Below are positions 6,596-13,185 of a stretch of 13,582 nucleotides of DNA, in pieces (position 1 is the first letter of the stretch; the number at the start of each line of letters is the position of its first letter). Source of the stretch: JALHRI01 sp044351685 (lineage in GTDB: Bacteria > Pseudomonadota > Alphaproteobacteria > Rickettsiales > UBA3002); the NCBI GenBank assembly GCA_044351685.1, contig JBILFK010000031.1, positions 1 through 13,582 of the forward strand. Reading direction: 5' to 3'. The notes under the pieces are model-generated. The model saw nothing but the letters and a program-made list of their open reading frames with translations. It was not told the origin of the DNA and did no database searches. The position numbers were made by a program, and so were the translations under genes.

Positions 6596-7152
6596 GTTTG
6601 GTGGAAATTACTGAAGGTGCCTATGGCGTGCGGATTGATTTACGCTACGCCACTGCCGATAATTTTACGGGCGAACCAGTGTACCGTGCAGATGCCAAAT
6701 GCTACCTACATGCCGAAGCCGCTGAAAAATTGAAGACGGCGATTCAATTGGCAGGGGTGCAGGGTTATAGTTTCCGCATTTTTGATGCCTACCGGCCAAC
6801 CGAAGCGCAGTGGAAACTTTGGAACCACACGCCTGACCCTAATTTTCTCGCCGACCCCAATAAAGGTTCGCCGCATTCGCGGGGGGCGGCGGTGGATTTA
6901 ACGCTCTGCGCACCTGATGGCACTGATTTAGATATGGGCACCCCGTTTGATGCATTTACGCCTTTGTCGCATCATGGTCGGCTGGATATTTCGCCCGAAG
7001 CGCAGTGTAACCGTTTGCTGCTGATGGGCATTATGACCACCGCCGGGTGGGATTTTTACCGCAACGAATGGTGGCATTATCAGCTGTTCGATGCGCGGGC
7101 GCGCCTGCCGCTTTATTCAGATGCCGAGGCTGGCACAGCAATGATGGGATAG
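6592..7152 (+). CDS. ddpX: D-alanyl-D-alanine dipeptidase, VanX/DdpX type
   Basis: A zinc peptidase that splits D-Ala-D-Ala. The 186-residue protein matches VanX/DdpX in length and keeps all active-site motifs: DAYRP with Arg68, SPHSRGAAVDLTL with zinc ligands His95 and Asp102, and NEWWHYQLF with catalytic Glu159 and zinc ligand His162. YATADNFTG, DMGTPFDAFTPLSHHG and RLLLMGIMTTAGW are also as in the enterobacterial enzyme. No signal peptide is seen, so a cytoplasmic site is likely. GTG 6592 is chosen over the longer frame because it overlaps the olsA stop by four bases and has CGGAG six bases upstream. There are no vanH, vanA or vanS-like genes around, so a recycling role is more likely than glycopeptide resistance. 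It is the last gene of the fur run. Confidence 0.93.
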   Translation: MSLVEITEGAYGVRIDLRYATADNFTGEPVYRADAKCYLHAEAAEKLKTAIQLAGVQGYSFRIFDAYRPTEAQWKLWNHTPDPNFLADPNKGSPHSRGAAVDLTLCAPDGTDLDMGTPFDAFTPLSHHGRLDISPEAQCNRLLLMGIMTTAGWDFYRNEWWHYQLFDARARLPLYSDAEAGTAMMG

Positions 7153-7232
7153 ATAAAATTGCACGGTTTCTTAAATCTTCCTTAAAGTTCGTTTGTTAAT
7201 GTGATAGGAGATTCCACGTAGGAGTACCAACC

Positions 7233-7631
7233 ATGTCTGTGACCTCTATTGCACTTTCCGGCCTGAATGCCGCTGAAAAACGCCTCAGCGTTTCGGCGAA
7301 TAATGTCGCGAATGCCAATACCACCACCACGCGCGATAGCAGCGGCAATACCATCAACGAAGCCTTTCGGGCGCAAACGGTGGTGCAATCGACACAAACA
7401 GGCGGTGGCGTGCGTGCCGATGTGCGCACGGCTGATACCCCCACCATCCGCGTGGCCGCCGCTGCAGGTGACCCGCTGGCTGATGCTGATGGCACCATCG
7501 AAATTCCCAATGTTTCGCTGGACGAAGAAGCCGTGAATCAAATTACCGCATCGTACGATTTCAAGGCCAATCTGAAAGTGTTGAAGGTTCAGGATAACCT
7601 GACCCAATCGCTGCTCGATATTGTCGCTTAG
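7233..7631 (+). CDS. FlgC-like flagellar basal-body rod protein, isolated
   Basis: A 132-residue protein with both terminal signatures of flagellar rod/hook proteins: an N-terminal LSVSANNVANANT helix (about 18-30) and a C-terminal GDPLADADGTIEIPNV...VNQITASYDFKANLKVLK segment, laid out as in FlgC (134 residues in E. coli). The polar middle is Thr-, Ser- and Ala-rich. There is no signal peptide, as expected for cargo of the flagellar export apparatus. A clear ribosome binding site AGGAG (7219-7223) lies 9 bases before the ATG. No other flagellar gene is in the window, whereas real flgC normally sits in flgB-flgC-fliE; this may be a paralogue or a displaced rod gene. Its stop overlaps that of nfuA on the other strand. 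Confidence 0.8.
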   Translation: MSVTSIALSGLNAAEKRLSVSANNVANANTTTTRDSSGNTINEAFRAQTVVQSTQTGGGVRADVRTADTPTIRVAAAAGDPLADADGTIEIPNVSLDEEAVNQITASYDFKANLKVLKVQDNLTQSLLDIVA

Positions 7632-8188
7632 GCGGGTTCTACCGCAATTACTTCCGGCACGTAGTGCTTCAGCATATTCTCAATGCCTTGTTTCAATGTG
7701 GCCGTCGATGAGGGGCAGCCCGAACATGCGCCATGCATTTCCAGAAACACAATGCCTTCCTTGAAGCTATGAAACACAATATCGCCGCCATCTTGTGCCA
7801 CGGCTGGGCGCACGCGGGTTTCCAGTAATTCTTTAATCTGCTCGATGATTTCCTGTTCGTCTTCGCTGTAGCTGGTGGGTTCGGTTGCGGCGGCGGCTTT
7901 TTCTTCGAGCAGCAGCGGGTTGCCGGTTTGGTAATGCTCCATGATGGTGGTAAGAATTTGCGGCTGCAACACATCCCAGCTGGATTCAGCGGTTTTGGTA
8001 ACCGTAATAAAATCATTGCCGTAAAAAATGGCGCGAATATCGGGCAGCTCGAACATGGCGCTGGCCAGCGGCGAACGCGCGGCGTTTTCTTTGTCGGTAA
8101 AAAAGGCGGTTTTATCGCCCAGCACTGGCTGCCCCGGCAAGAACTTCATGGTGTTCGGGTTGGGGGTAAGTTCGGTTTGAATAAACAT
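7628..8188 (-). CDS. nfuA: NfuA-like Fe-S cluster carrier (Nfu N-terminal plus NifU C-terminal domains)
   Basis: A 186-residue iron-sulfur cluster carrier that receives clusters from the assembly scaffold and hands them to target enzymes. Residues 1 to about 90 form the Nfu N-terminal domain (starts FIQTELTPNPNTMKFLPG), a Glu-rich linker follows (about 95-115), and residues 115-185 are the NifU-type domain with RPAVAQDGGD and the cluster-binding Cys155-x-x-Cys158. This is the architecture of mitochondrial NFU1 and its alphaproteobacterial relatives, not the A-type domain fusion of gammaproteobacterial NfuA. An AGGA element precedes the ATG by about seven bases. NadA in this window is a 4Fe-4S enzyme and SdhA-linked enzymes need Fe-S partners, but there is no direct operon link. 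Divergent from dapD. Confidence 0.93.
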   Translation of the reverse strand: MFIQTELTPNPNTMKFLPGQPVLGDKTAFFTDKENAARSPLASAMFELPDIRAIFYGNDFITVTKTAESSWDVLQPQILTTIMEHYQTGNPLLLEEKAAAATEPTSYSEDEQEIIEQIKELLETRVRPAVAQDGGDIVFHSFKEGIVFLEMHGACSGCPSSTATLKQGIENMLKHYVPEVIAVEPA

Positions 8189-8260
8189 GCGCTAATCCTG
8201 AGTAAATGGCTTGGTTTTTTGGCTATATAGGGATAAAGGCGGTATTTCACAAGTAGAATG

Positions 8261-8281
8261 GCTTGCACTGAGCGTGCAGGC
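8261..8281 (+). promoter_or_regulatory. 8-bp hairpin in the dapD leader
   Basis: GCTTGCAC and GTGCAGGC pair over eight positions (one G-U) around a TGAGC loop, ending 33 bases before the dapD start. No T-run follows, so it is not an ordinary terminator. It is far too small for a lysine riboswitch. It could be an operator or a leader-RNA element; it lies in the 126-bp gap between divergent nfuA and dapD, where I could not place a convincing promoter. Confidence 0.3.
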
Positions 8282-8314
8282 CGATTACCAGAAGTGACAA
8301 TTCAGGGAGAACGC

Positions 8315-9157
8315 ATGAGTGCTGCATTAAAATTACCCAATTTACAGCAAACCATTGAAGCTGCATGGGAAGCCCGTGCAGAATTATCATTGAGCACCAA
8401 AGGCGAAGTGCACGATGCCGTGGAAGCAACGCTTACGGCGCTCGATTCGGGCGCGCTGCGCGTGGCTGAAAAAAACGGTGGCGTATGGCAGGTGAATGGT
8501 TGGGTAAAACAGGCGATTTTACTTTCATTCCGCCTGAACGATAACAGGGTAATACACGCAGGCGAGCAGGTGGTGGGCTTTGATAAAGTGCCACTGAAAT
8601 TTGCCCACTGGAGTGAAGCTGAATTTCGGGCGGCAAAGTTTCGTGCGGTGCCCGGCAGCGTGGTGCGCCGCAGTGCGTTTATTGCCCCCAACGTGGTGCT
8701 GATGCCGAGTTTTGTGAATATTGGCGCCTATGTGGGCGAAGGCACCATGGTGGATACTTGGGCCACGATTGGTAGCTGCGCGCAGATTGGCGCGCATTGC
8801 CATATTTCTGGCGGCGTGGGTATTGGCGGCGTGCTCGAGCCCTTACAGGCAAACCCTGTCATTATCGAAGATAACTGCTTTATCGGGGCGCGTAGCGAAG
8901 TGGCCGAAGGGGTAATTGTGGAAGAAGGCGCGGTGCTTTCGATGGGTGTGTATTTAGGCGCTTCCACCAAAATTATTGACCGCGCCACGGGCGAAGTGTT
9001 CATGGGGCGCGTGCCTGCCTATAGCGTCGTTGTTCCCGGTAGTATGCCGGGTAAAAATGCCGGCGATCCCTCGCTTTACTGCGCGGTCATTGTGAAGCGT
9101 GTCGATGCGCAAACGCGCAGTAAAACCAGCATTAACGAGCTATTACGTGGCGAATAG
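8315..9157 (+). CDS. dapD: 2,3,4,5-tetrahydropyridine-2,6-dicarboxylate N-succinyltransferase DapD
   Basis: DapD uses succinyl-CoA to succinylate tetrahydrodipicolinate in the succinylase branch of lysine/meso-diaminopimelate synthesis (cytoplasmic trimer). The 280-residue protein matches the family length of about 275. An N-terminal helical domain (to about residue 100) is followed by a left-handed beta-helix of hexapeptide repeats: VVRRSAFIAPNVVLMPSF, VNIGAYVGEGTMVDTWATIG, then HISGGVGIGGVLEPLQANPV, and a C-terminal SINELLR. ATG 8315 is chosen over the upstream ATG 8258 because AGGGAGA lies directly before it and the longer N-terminus has no family resemblance. dapE follows and overlaps, giving consecutive pathway genes. 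Confidence 0.96.
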   Translation: MSAALKLPNLQQTIEAAWEARAELSLSTKGEVHDAVEATLTALDSGALRVAEKNGGVWQVNGWVKQAILLSFRLNDNRVIHAGEQVVGFDKVPLKFAHWSEAEFRAAKFRAVPGSVVRRSAFIAPNVVLMPSFVNIGAYVGEGTMVDTWATIGSCAQIGAHCHISGGVGIGGVLEPLQANPVIIEDNCFIGARSEVAEGVIVEEGAVLSMGVYLGASTKIIDRATGEVFMGRVPAYSVVVPGSMPGKNAGDPSLYCAVIVKRVDAQTRSKTSINELLRGE

Positions 9158-10307
9158 TTCGGATGTAGTGGCGCTTGCTACTGCCTTAATGCGCTGTCCT
9201 TCGGTAACGCCGCACACCGCTGGCGTGTTTGATGTCATCGAAGAATTTCTAGTGCCGCTGGGATTTCGTGCCATGCGACATACCTTCCACGAAGAAGGTG
9301 TAGAGCCGGTTGAAAATATCTATCTACGTTATGGCGATTCATCCCCCAATTTCTGTTTTGCAGGCCATACCGATGTTGTGCCGCCGGGCGATACCAGTGC
9401 GTGGAGTGTGCCGCCGTTTGAACCACGCGTGGTGAACGCAGAATTGGTGGGGCGTGGTGCGGAAGATATGAAAGGCGCAATTGCCGCCTTCATGATAGCA
9501 GCGCGCAATTTTGTTCAGAAACATCCGAATCCTCAGGGTTCTATTTCATTGCTTATCACGCAGGATGAAGAGGGCATTGCAGTGAATGGCACCAAGAAAA
9601 TGCTGCATTGGTTGCAGGAAAAAGGCGAAACACTGAATATGTGCCTGGTGGGCGAGCCAACCAACCCCGAGCAATTGGGCGATATGATGAAAATCGGCCG
9701 GCGAGGTAGCGTGACCTTTACCATCACCGTGCGCGGGAAACAGGGGCATGTGGCCTACCCTGAGCGTGCCGATAACCCGATTACGCGCTTAATTGCATTG
9801 TTGCATACGCTCAAATCGACTCCGCTGGATAATGGCTCCGAGCATTTTCCGCCAAGCAATCTGGAAATTACCTCGGTAGATGTCGGTAACCCCACCGCCA
9901 ACGTGATTCCCGCTTCGGCAAGCGCGAAGCTGAATGTACGCTTTAACGATCAGCATAGCGGCGCATCGGTGCAGGAATGGGTGCAAAGGCACTGCGCCGA
10001 TATCGCAGGCGTGGAAATTGAATCGCGCATTAGCGGCGAGTCGTTTTTAACACGTAACGAGGCGTTGATCCGCGTGGTGCGCGATGCCGTGCATGATGTA
10101 ACCGGGCGCATGCCGCTGCTTACTACCACCGGCGGCACATCCGATGCCCGCTTCATCAAAGATTTTTGCCCCGTGGTGGAATTTGGAACTACCGGGCGCT
10201 ACGCGCATATGGTCGATGAACGCGTGGAAGTAAAAACGCTTGAAGGATTAGCGGCGATTTATCAGCGTGTGCTGGAGAATGTTTTTAATCATACTCCACG
10301 CGCATAA
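9147..10307 (+). CDS. dapE: Succinyl-diaminopimelate desuccinylase DapE
   Basis: DapE is a di-zinc peptidase-M20 enzyme that removes succinate from N-succinyl-LL-diaminopimelate, two steps after DapD. The protein is 386 residues from GTG 9147. Metal and catalytic motifs are complete: FAGHTDVVPPGD (His74, Asp76), GRGAEDMKG (Asp107), ITQDEEG (Glu141, Glu142), LVGEPT (Glu170) and, near the C-terminus, GGTSDARFI with a downstream YAHMVDE histidine. The start is not certain. GTG 9147 overlaps dapD by 11 bases and has only a weak GAG upstream; GTG 9168, just after the dapD stop, would also begin close to the conserved ATALMRCPSVTP. Translational coupling to dapD is likely in either case. The 3' end overlaps the convergent truA by 23 bases. 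Confidence 0.95.
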   Translation: MANSSDVVALATALMRCPSVTPHTAGVFDVIEEFLVPLGFRAMRHTFHEEGVEPVENIYLRYGDSSPNFCFAGHTDVVPPGDTSAWSVPPFEPRVVNAELVGRGAEDMKGAIAAFMIAARNFVQKHPNPQGSISLLITQDEEGIAVNGTKKMLHWLQEKGETLNMCLVGEPTNPEQLGDMMKIGRRGSVTFTITVRGKQGHVAYPERADNPITRLIALLHTLKSTPLDNGSEHFPPSNLEITSVDVGNPTANVIPASASAKLNVRFNDQHSGASVQEWVQRHCADIAGVEIESRISGESFLTRNEALIRVVRDAVHDVTGRMPLLTTTGGTSDARFIKDFCPVVEFGTTGRYAHMVDERVEVKTLEGLAAIYQRVLENVFNHTPRA

Positions 10308-11031
10308 AATATAAGCCATGCGCCGGTGCATTGGCGCCTGCTTCGCGCCTGTCGCGTGCTTCCAATACGGCTTTTACTTTCTCTGGTTGCCAGTTTCCAA
10401 GCCCCACCTGCACCAGCGTGCCGACCATATTTCGCACCTGATGATGCAGAAATGAACGCGCCGAGCAATCAATCGTGATTTCTTCGTGCTGTCGCGTGAC
10501 GCTAATAGCGCTTACGGTCCGCATAGCACTTTTGGCCTGACAATGGCTGGAACGAAAACTGCTGAAATCATGGTGGCCAAGCAAATGGTTGGCGGCGGTT
10601 TGCATCGCCGCCTCATTCAGCGCATTAGGCACTTGCCATGCGCGCAACGCATCAATGGCAATGCGCGCTTTGCGGTTAATAATGCGGTAGCGGTAATGGC
10701 GCATGCGTGCATCGAAGCGGGCATTAAAATCCGCGGCTACTTCTTCTGCGGCCACCACCGAAACCGGGTGTGGTAGCATGTAATTATTCAATCCCTGAAT
10801 GATATTGAAAATGGGCCTTGCTTCAGCAAAATCAACATGCGCCACTTGCCCCCAGGCATGCACGCCTGCATCGGTGCGGCCCGAACAGGTGACTTCAATG
10901 GGGGCATCGGCCGCCATAAATTGCATGCAGGCATGCTCAAGCACCGTCTGCACACTGAGGTCATCTGCCTGTTTTTGCCACCCGCAGAAGGGCGTTCCGT
11001 CATATTCAATCGTCAGTTTATAGCGTGGCAT
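10285..11031 (-). CDS. truA: tRNA pseudouridine(38-40) synthase TruA
   Basis: TruA makes pseudouridine at positions 38-40 in the anticodon stem of many tRNAs. The 248-residue protein begins YKLTIEYDGTPFCGWQKQ and carries the catalytic aspartate in GRTDAGVHAWGQVAH (Asp54). HHDFSSFR and FLHHQVRNMVGTLVQVG further on are also family signatures. ATG 11031 is chosen because the family begins right there; the same frame stays open up to 11157, but the extra residues look random and no ribosome binding site supports them. It reads toward dapE, with which it shares its last 23 bases, and is divergent from acs with a 108-bp gap. In many proteobacteria truA lies next to fmt or dap genes, so the location is unremarkable. 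Confidence 0.96.
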   Translation of the reverse strand: MPRYKLTIEYDGTPFCGWQKQADDLSVQTVLEHACMQFMAADAPIEVTCSGRTDAGVHAWGQVAHVDFAEARPIFNIIQGLNNYMLPHPVSVVAAEEVAADFNARFDARMRHYRYRIINRKARIAIDALRAWQVPNALNEAAMQTAANHLLGHHDFSSFRSSHCQAKSAMRTVSAISVTRQHEEITIDCSARSFLHHQVRNMVGTLVQVGLGNWQPEKVKAVLEARDRREAGANAPAHGLYFMRVEYD

Positions 11032-11056
11032 AATTGCTGTGTATTTTAGGGTTACC

Positions 11057-11085
11057 TTGCAGTGCGAGATTGGAATTTGTAAAAC
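11057..11085 (+). promoter_or_regulatory. Possible acs promoter
   Basis: TTGCAG (11057-11062) and TAAAAC (11080-11085) are 17 bases apart in the gap between truA and acs, giving a leader of about 45-50 bases. Both boxes deviate from consensus, so this is a weak prediction. No clear activator site could be identified beside it. Confidence 0.3.
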
Positions 11086-11139
11086 CAGTGATTCTAAGTG
11101 ATACTGCTGTTTCGCGCGTTCTTCAATGGAGTAAATCGT

Positions 11140-13059
11140 ATGATTGCTGCTATCCATTTACCCGAAAAAACTTCCCGCTTCACACTTCAGGAATACACGG
11201 CGTGCTATGAGCGTTCGCTCAGTGACCCAGAAGGCTTCTGGGATGAAGTGGCCAGCGAATTTGATTGGATGGCACCGTGGAGCCGGGTGAAGAATACCTC
11301 ATTCGAAGACGAAGTGCATATTCGCTGGTTCGAAGATGCCAAGCTGAATATCACCAGTAATTGCATTGATCGGCATTTGGTAAATACCCCCAATAAAACC
11401 GCGATTATTTGGGAAGGCGATACACCCGGCGAAGTGCTGCGCGTGAGCTTCAGCGATTTGCACCGTCATGTGTGCCAAGTGTCTAATGCGCTTAAAAAAA
11501 TGGGTGTCAAAAAAGGCGACCGCGTGACGATTTACATGCCCATGGTACCAGAAGCAGCCTATGCCATGCTGGCCTGTGCGCGCATTGGCGCAGTGCATTC
11601 GGTGGTGTTTGCGGGTTTTTCGCCCGATTCGATTCGTGGGCGCATTGTTGATTGCCAGAGTGATTTTATCATTACCGCGAATGAAGGGTTGCGTGGCAGC
11701 AAACATATTCCGCTAAAGGCCAATGTCGATAGCGCTATCGAAGGCCTGAACGTGCGGCATGTGCTGGTGCTGCGCCGTACTGAAAACGATGTGAAAATGC
11801 GCGCCGAACGCGATGTGTGGTGGCACGAGGTGGTGCCGTATCAGCCCGAAACATGCGAACCCGAACGTATGGATAGCGAAGACCCATTGTTTATTCTATA
11901 CACCTCGGGTTCCACGGGTAAGCCCAAAGGGTTGCTGCATACTACTGGTGGTTACATGGTGTATGCTGCCGCTACGCATAAAGTCGTGTTCGATATTCAG
12001 CCCAATGATGTGTATTGGTGCACGGCCGATGTGGGCTGGATAACCGGCCACAGCTATATTATCTATGGGCCACTGGCGAATGGCTGCACCACATTGATGT
12101 TTGAAGGCGTGCCGAATTATCCCGATGCATCACGCTTTTGGCAGGTGGTGGATGCAAATAACGTTACTAAATTTTATACAGCACCCACTGCCATTCGTTC
12201 ACTGATGAGTTTAGGTGATGCGCCTGTAAAAGCCACCAGCCGTAAAAGCTTGAAAGTGCTCGGCACGGTGGGCGAACCGATTAACCCTGAAGCGTGGAAC
12301 TGGTATCACGATGTAGTAGGCGAAGGCCGCTGTGATGTGGTGGATACCTATTGGCAAACCGAAACGGGGGGGCACATTATTACCCCGGTGGCGGGGGTGC
12401 ATCATGCCAAACCCGGTTCAGCGATGCAGCCATTTTTTGGTGTAAAACCTGAGGTGTATGATGTGCACGGCACGCTGCTTACGGGCGCGTGCGAAGGCAT
12501 GTTGTGCATTGCCGATAGTTGGCCGGGGCAGGCACGCACTATCTGGGGCGACCACGAGCGATTCAAACTCACGTATTTTACGCAGGTGAAGGGGAAATAT
12601 TTTACCTCCGATGGCTGCAAGCGCGACGCCGACGGCGATTATTGGATCACCGGCCGTGTCGATGATGTGATTAATGTGTCTGGCCATCGGCTTGGCACTG
12701 CAGAAATTGAATCGGCACTGGTAGCGCATACACATGTGGCCGAAGCGGCGGTGGTAGGCTACCCGCACGATATTAAGGGGCAGGGCATTTATGCGTATGT
12801 CACGCTGAATGTGGGCGTAGAAGTGAGTGAGGCATTGAATAAAGAACTGAAGCAGCATGTGCGCGCGCATATTGGCGGGCTGGCAGTGCCTGAGTTCATT
12901 CACTTTACGCCCGGATTACCGAAAACACGTTCAGGTAAAATTATGCGACGCATTCTGCGCAAAATCGCTGAAAACGAGCTAGATAGCTTGGGAGATATTT
13001 CCACACTGCTAAACCCCGAAGTGGTAGAAACGCTGAAAGAAACACGGCTTAATCGTTAA
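11140..13059 (+). CDS. acs: Acetyl-CoA synthetase (acetate-CoA ligase, AMP-forming)
   Basis: Acs activates acetate to acetyl-AMP and then acetyl-CoA, feeding scavenged acetate into the TCA cycle. The protein is 639 residues, close to the usual 650. It has the Acs N-terminal region (SRFTLQEYTACYERSLSDPEGFW compares with the family opening), the ATP-binding loop YTSGSTGKPKG (254-264), WITGHSYIIYGPL (300-312), GTVGEPINPEAW (375-386), the adenylation motif DTYWQTETGG (402-411) whose Trp405 sets a small acetate-sized pocket, and the C-terminal TRSGKIMRR with Lys600, the lysine acetylated in Acs of other bacteria. ATG 11140 has TGGAG eight bases upstream; ATG 11098 adds a hydrophobic tail not seen in the family. 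Propionate as a second substrate cannot be excluded. Confidence 0.96.
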   Translation: MIAAIHLPEKTSRFTLQEYTACYERSLSDPEGFWDEVASEFDWMAPWSRVKNTSFEDEVHIRWFEDAKLNITSNCIDRHLVNTPNKTAIIWEGDTPGEVLRVSFSDLHRHVCQVSNALKKMGVKKGDRVTIYMPMVPEAAYAMLACARIGAVHSVVFAGFSPDSIRGRIVDCQSDFIITANEGLRGSKHIPLKANVDSAIEGLNVRHVLVLRRTENDVKMRAERDVWWHEVVPYQPETCEPERMDSEDPLFILYTSGSTGKPKGLLHTTGGYMVYAAATHKVVFDIQPNDVYWCTADVGWITGHSYIIYGPLANGCTTLMFEGVPNYPDASRFWQVVDANNVTKFYTAPTAIRSLMSLGDAPVKATSRKSLKVLGTVGEPINPEAWNWYHDVVGEGRCDVVDTYWQTETGGHIITPVAGVHHAKPGSAMQPFFGVKPEVYDVHGTLLTGACEGMLCIADSWPGQARTIWGDHERFKLTYFTQVKGKYFTSDGCKRDADGDYWITGRVDDVINVSGHRLGTAEIESALVAHTHVAEAAVVGYPHDIKGQGIYAYVTLNVGVEVSEALNKELKQHVRAHIGGLAVPEFIHFTPGLPKTRSGKIMRRILRKIAENELDSLGDISTLLNPEVVETLKETRLNR

Positions 13060-13079
13060 TGGCTGCGATTGGATGGCAG

Positions 13080-13117
13080 AACAGCAAAAGCTGTTAAGGT
13101 GTTGTTTTTTTTGTTTA
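13080..13117 (+). terminator. Possible terminator after acs
   Basis: A perfect 6-bp stem AACAGC/GCTGTT with an AAAA loop (13080-13095) is followed, after six bases, by a T-rich run with eight consecutive T (13105-13112). The gap between stem and T-run weakens the call, but position 20 bases after the acs stop fits. Confidence 0.45.
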
Positions 13118-13185
13118 TTCATAGAATCTTCACACATTGAAATTCCTGTTTGCTGTACTTTAAGACAACGAAATTGGAAAATGGC

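Noticed and set aside
8211..8237. Promoter for dapD from TTGGTT and GATAAA
   Set aside because: Boxes are poor and 15 bases apart; cannot be told from chance in this AT-rich gap.
12418..12903. 161-codon minus-strand open frame inside acs
   Set aside because: Antisense to conserved Acs domains; Cys/His/Arg-rich composition typical of a shadow frame, no start signals.
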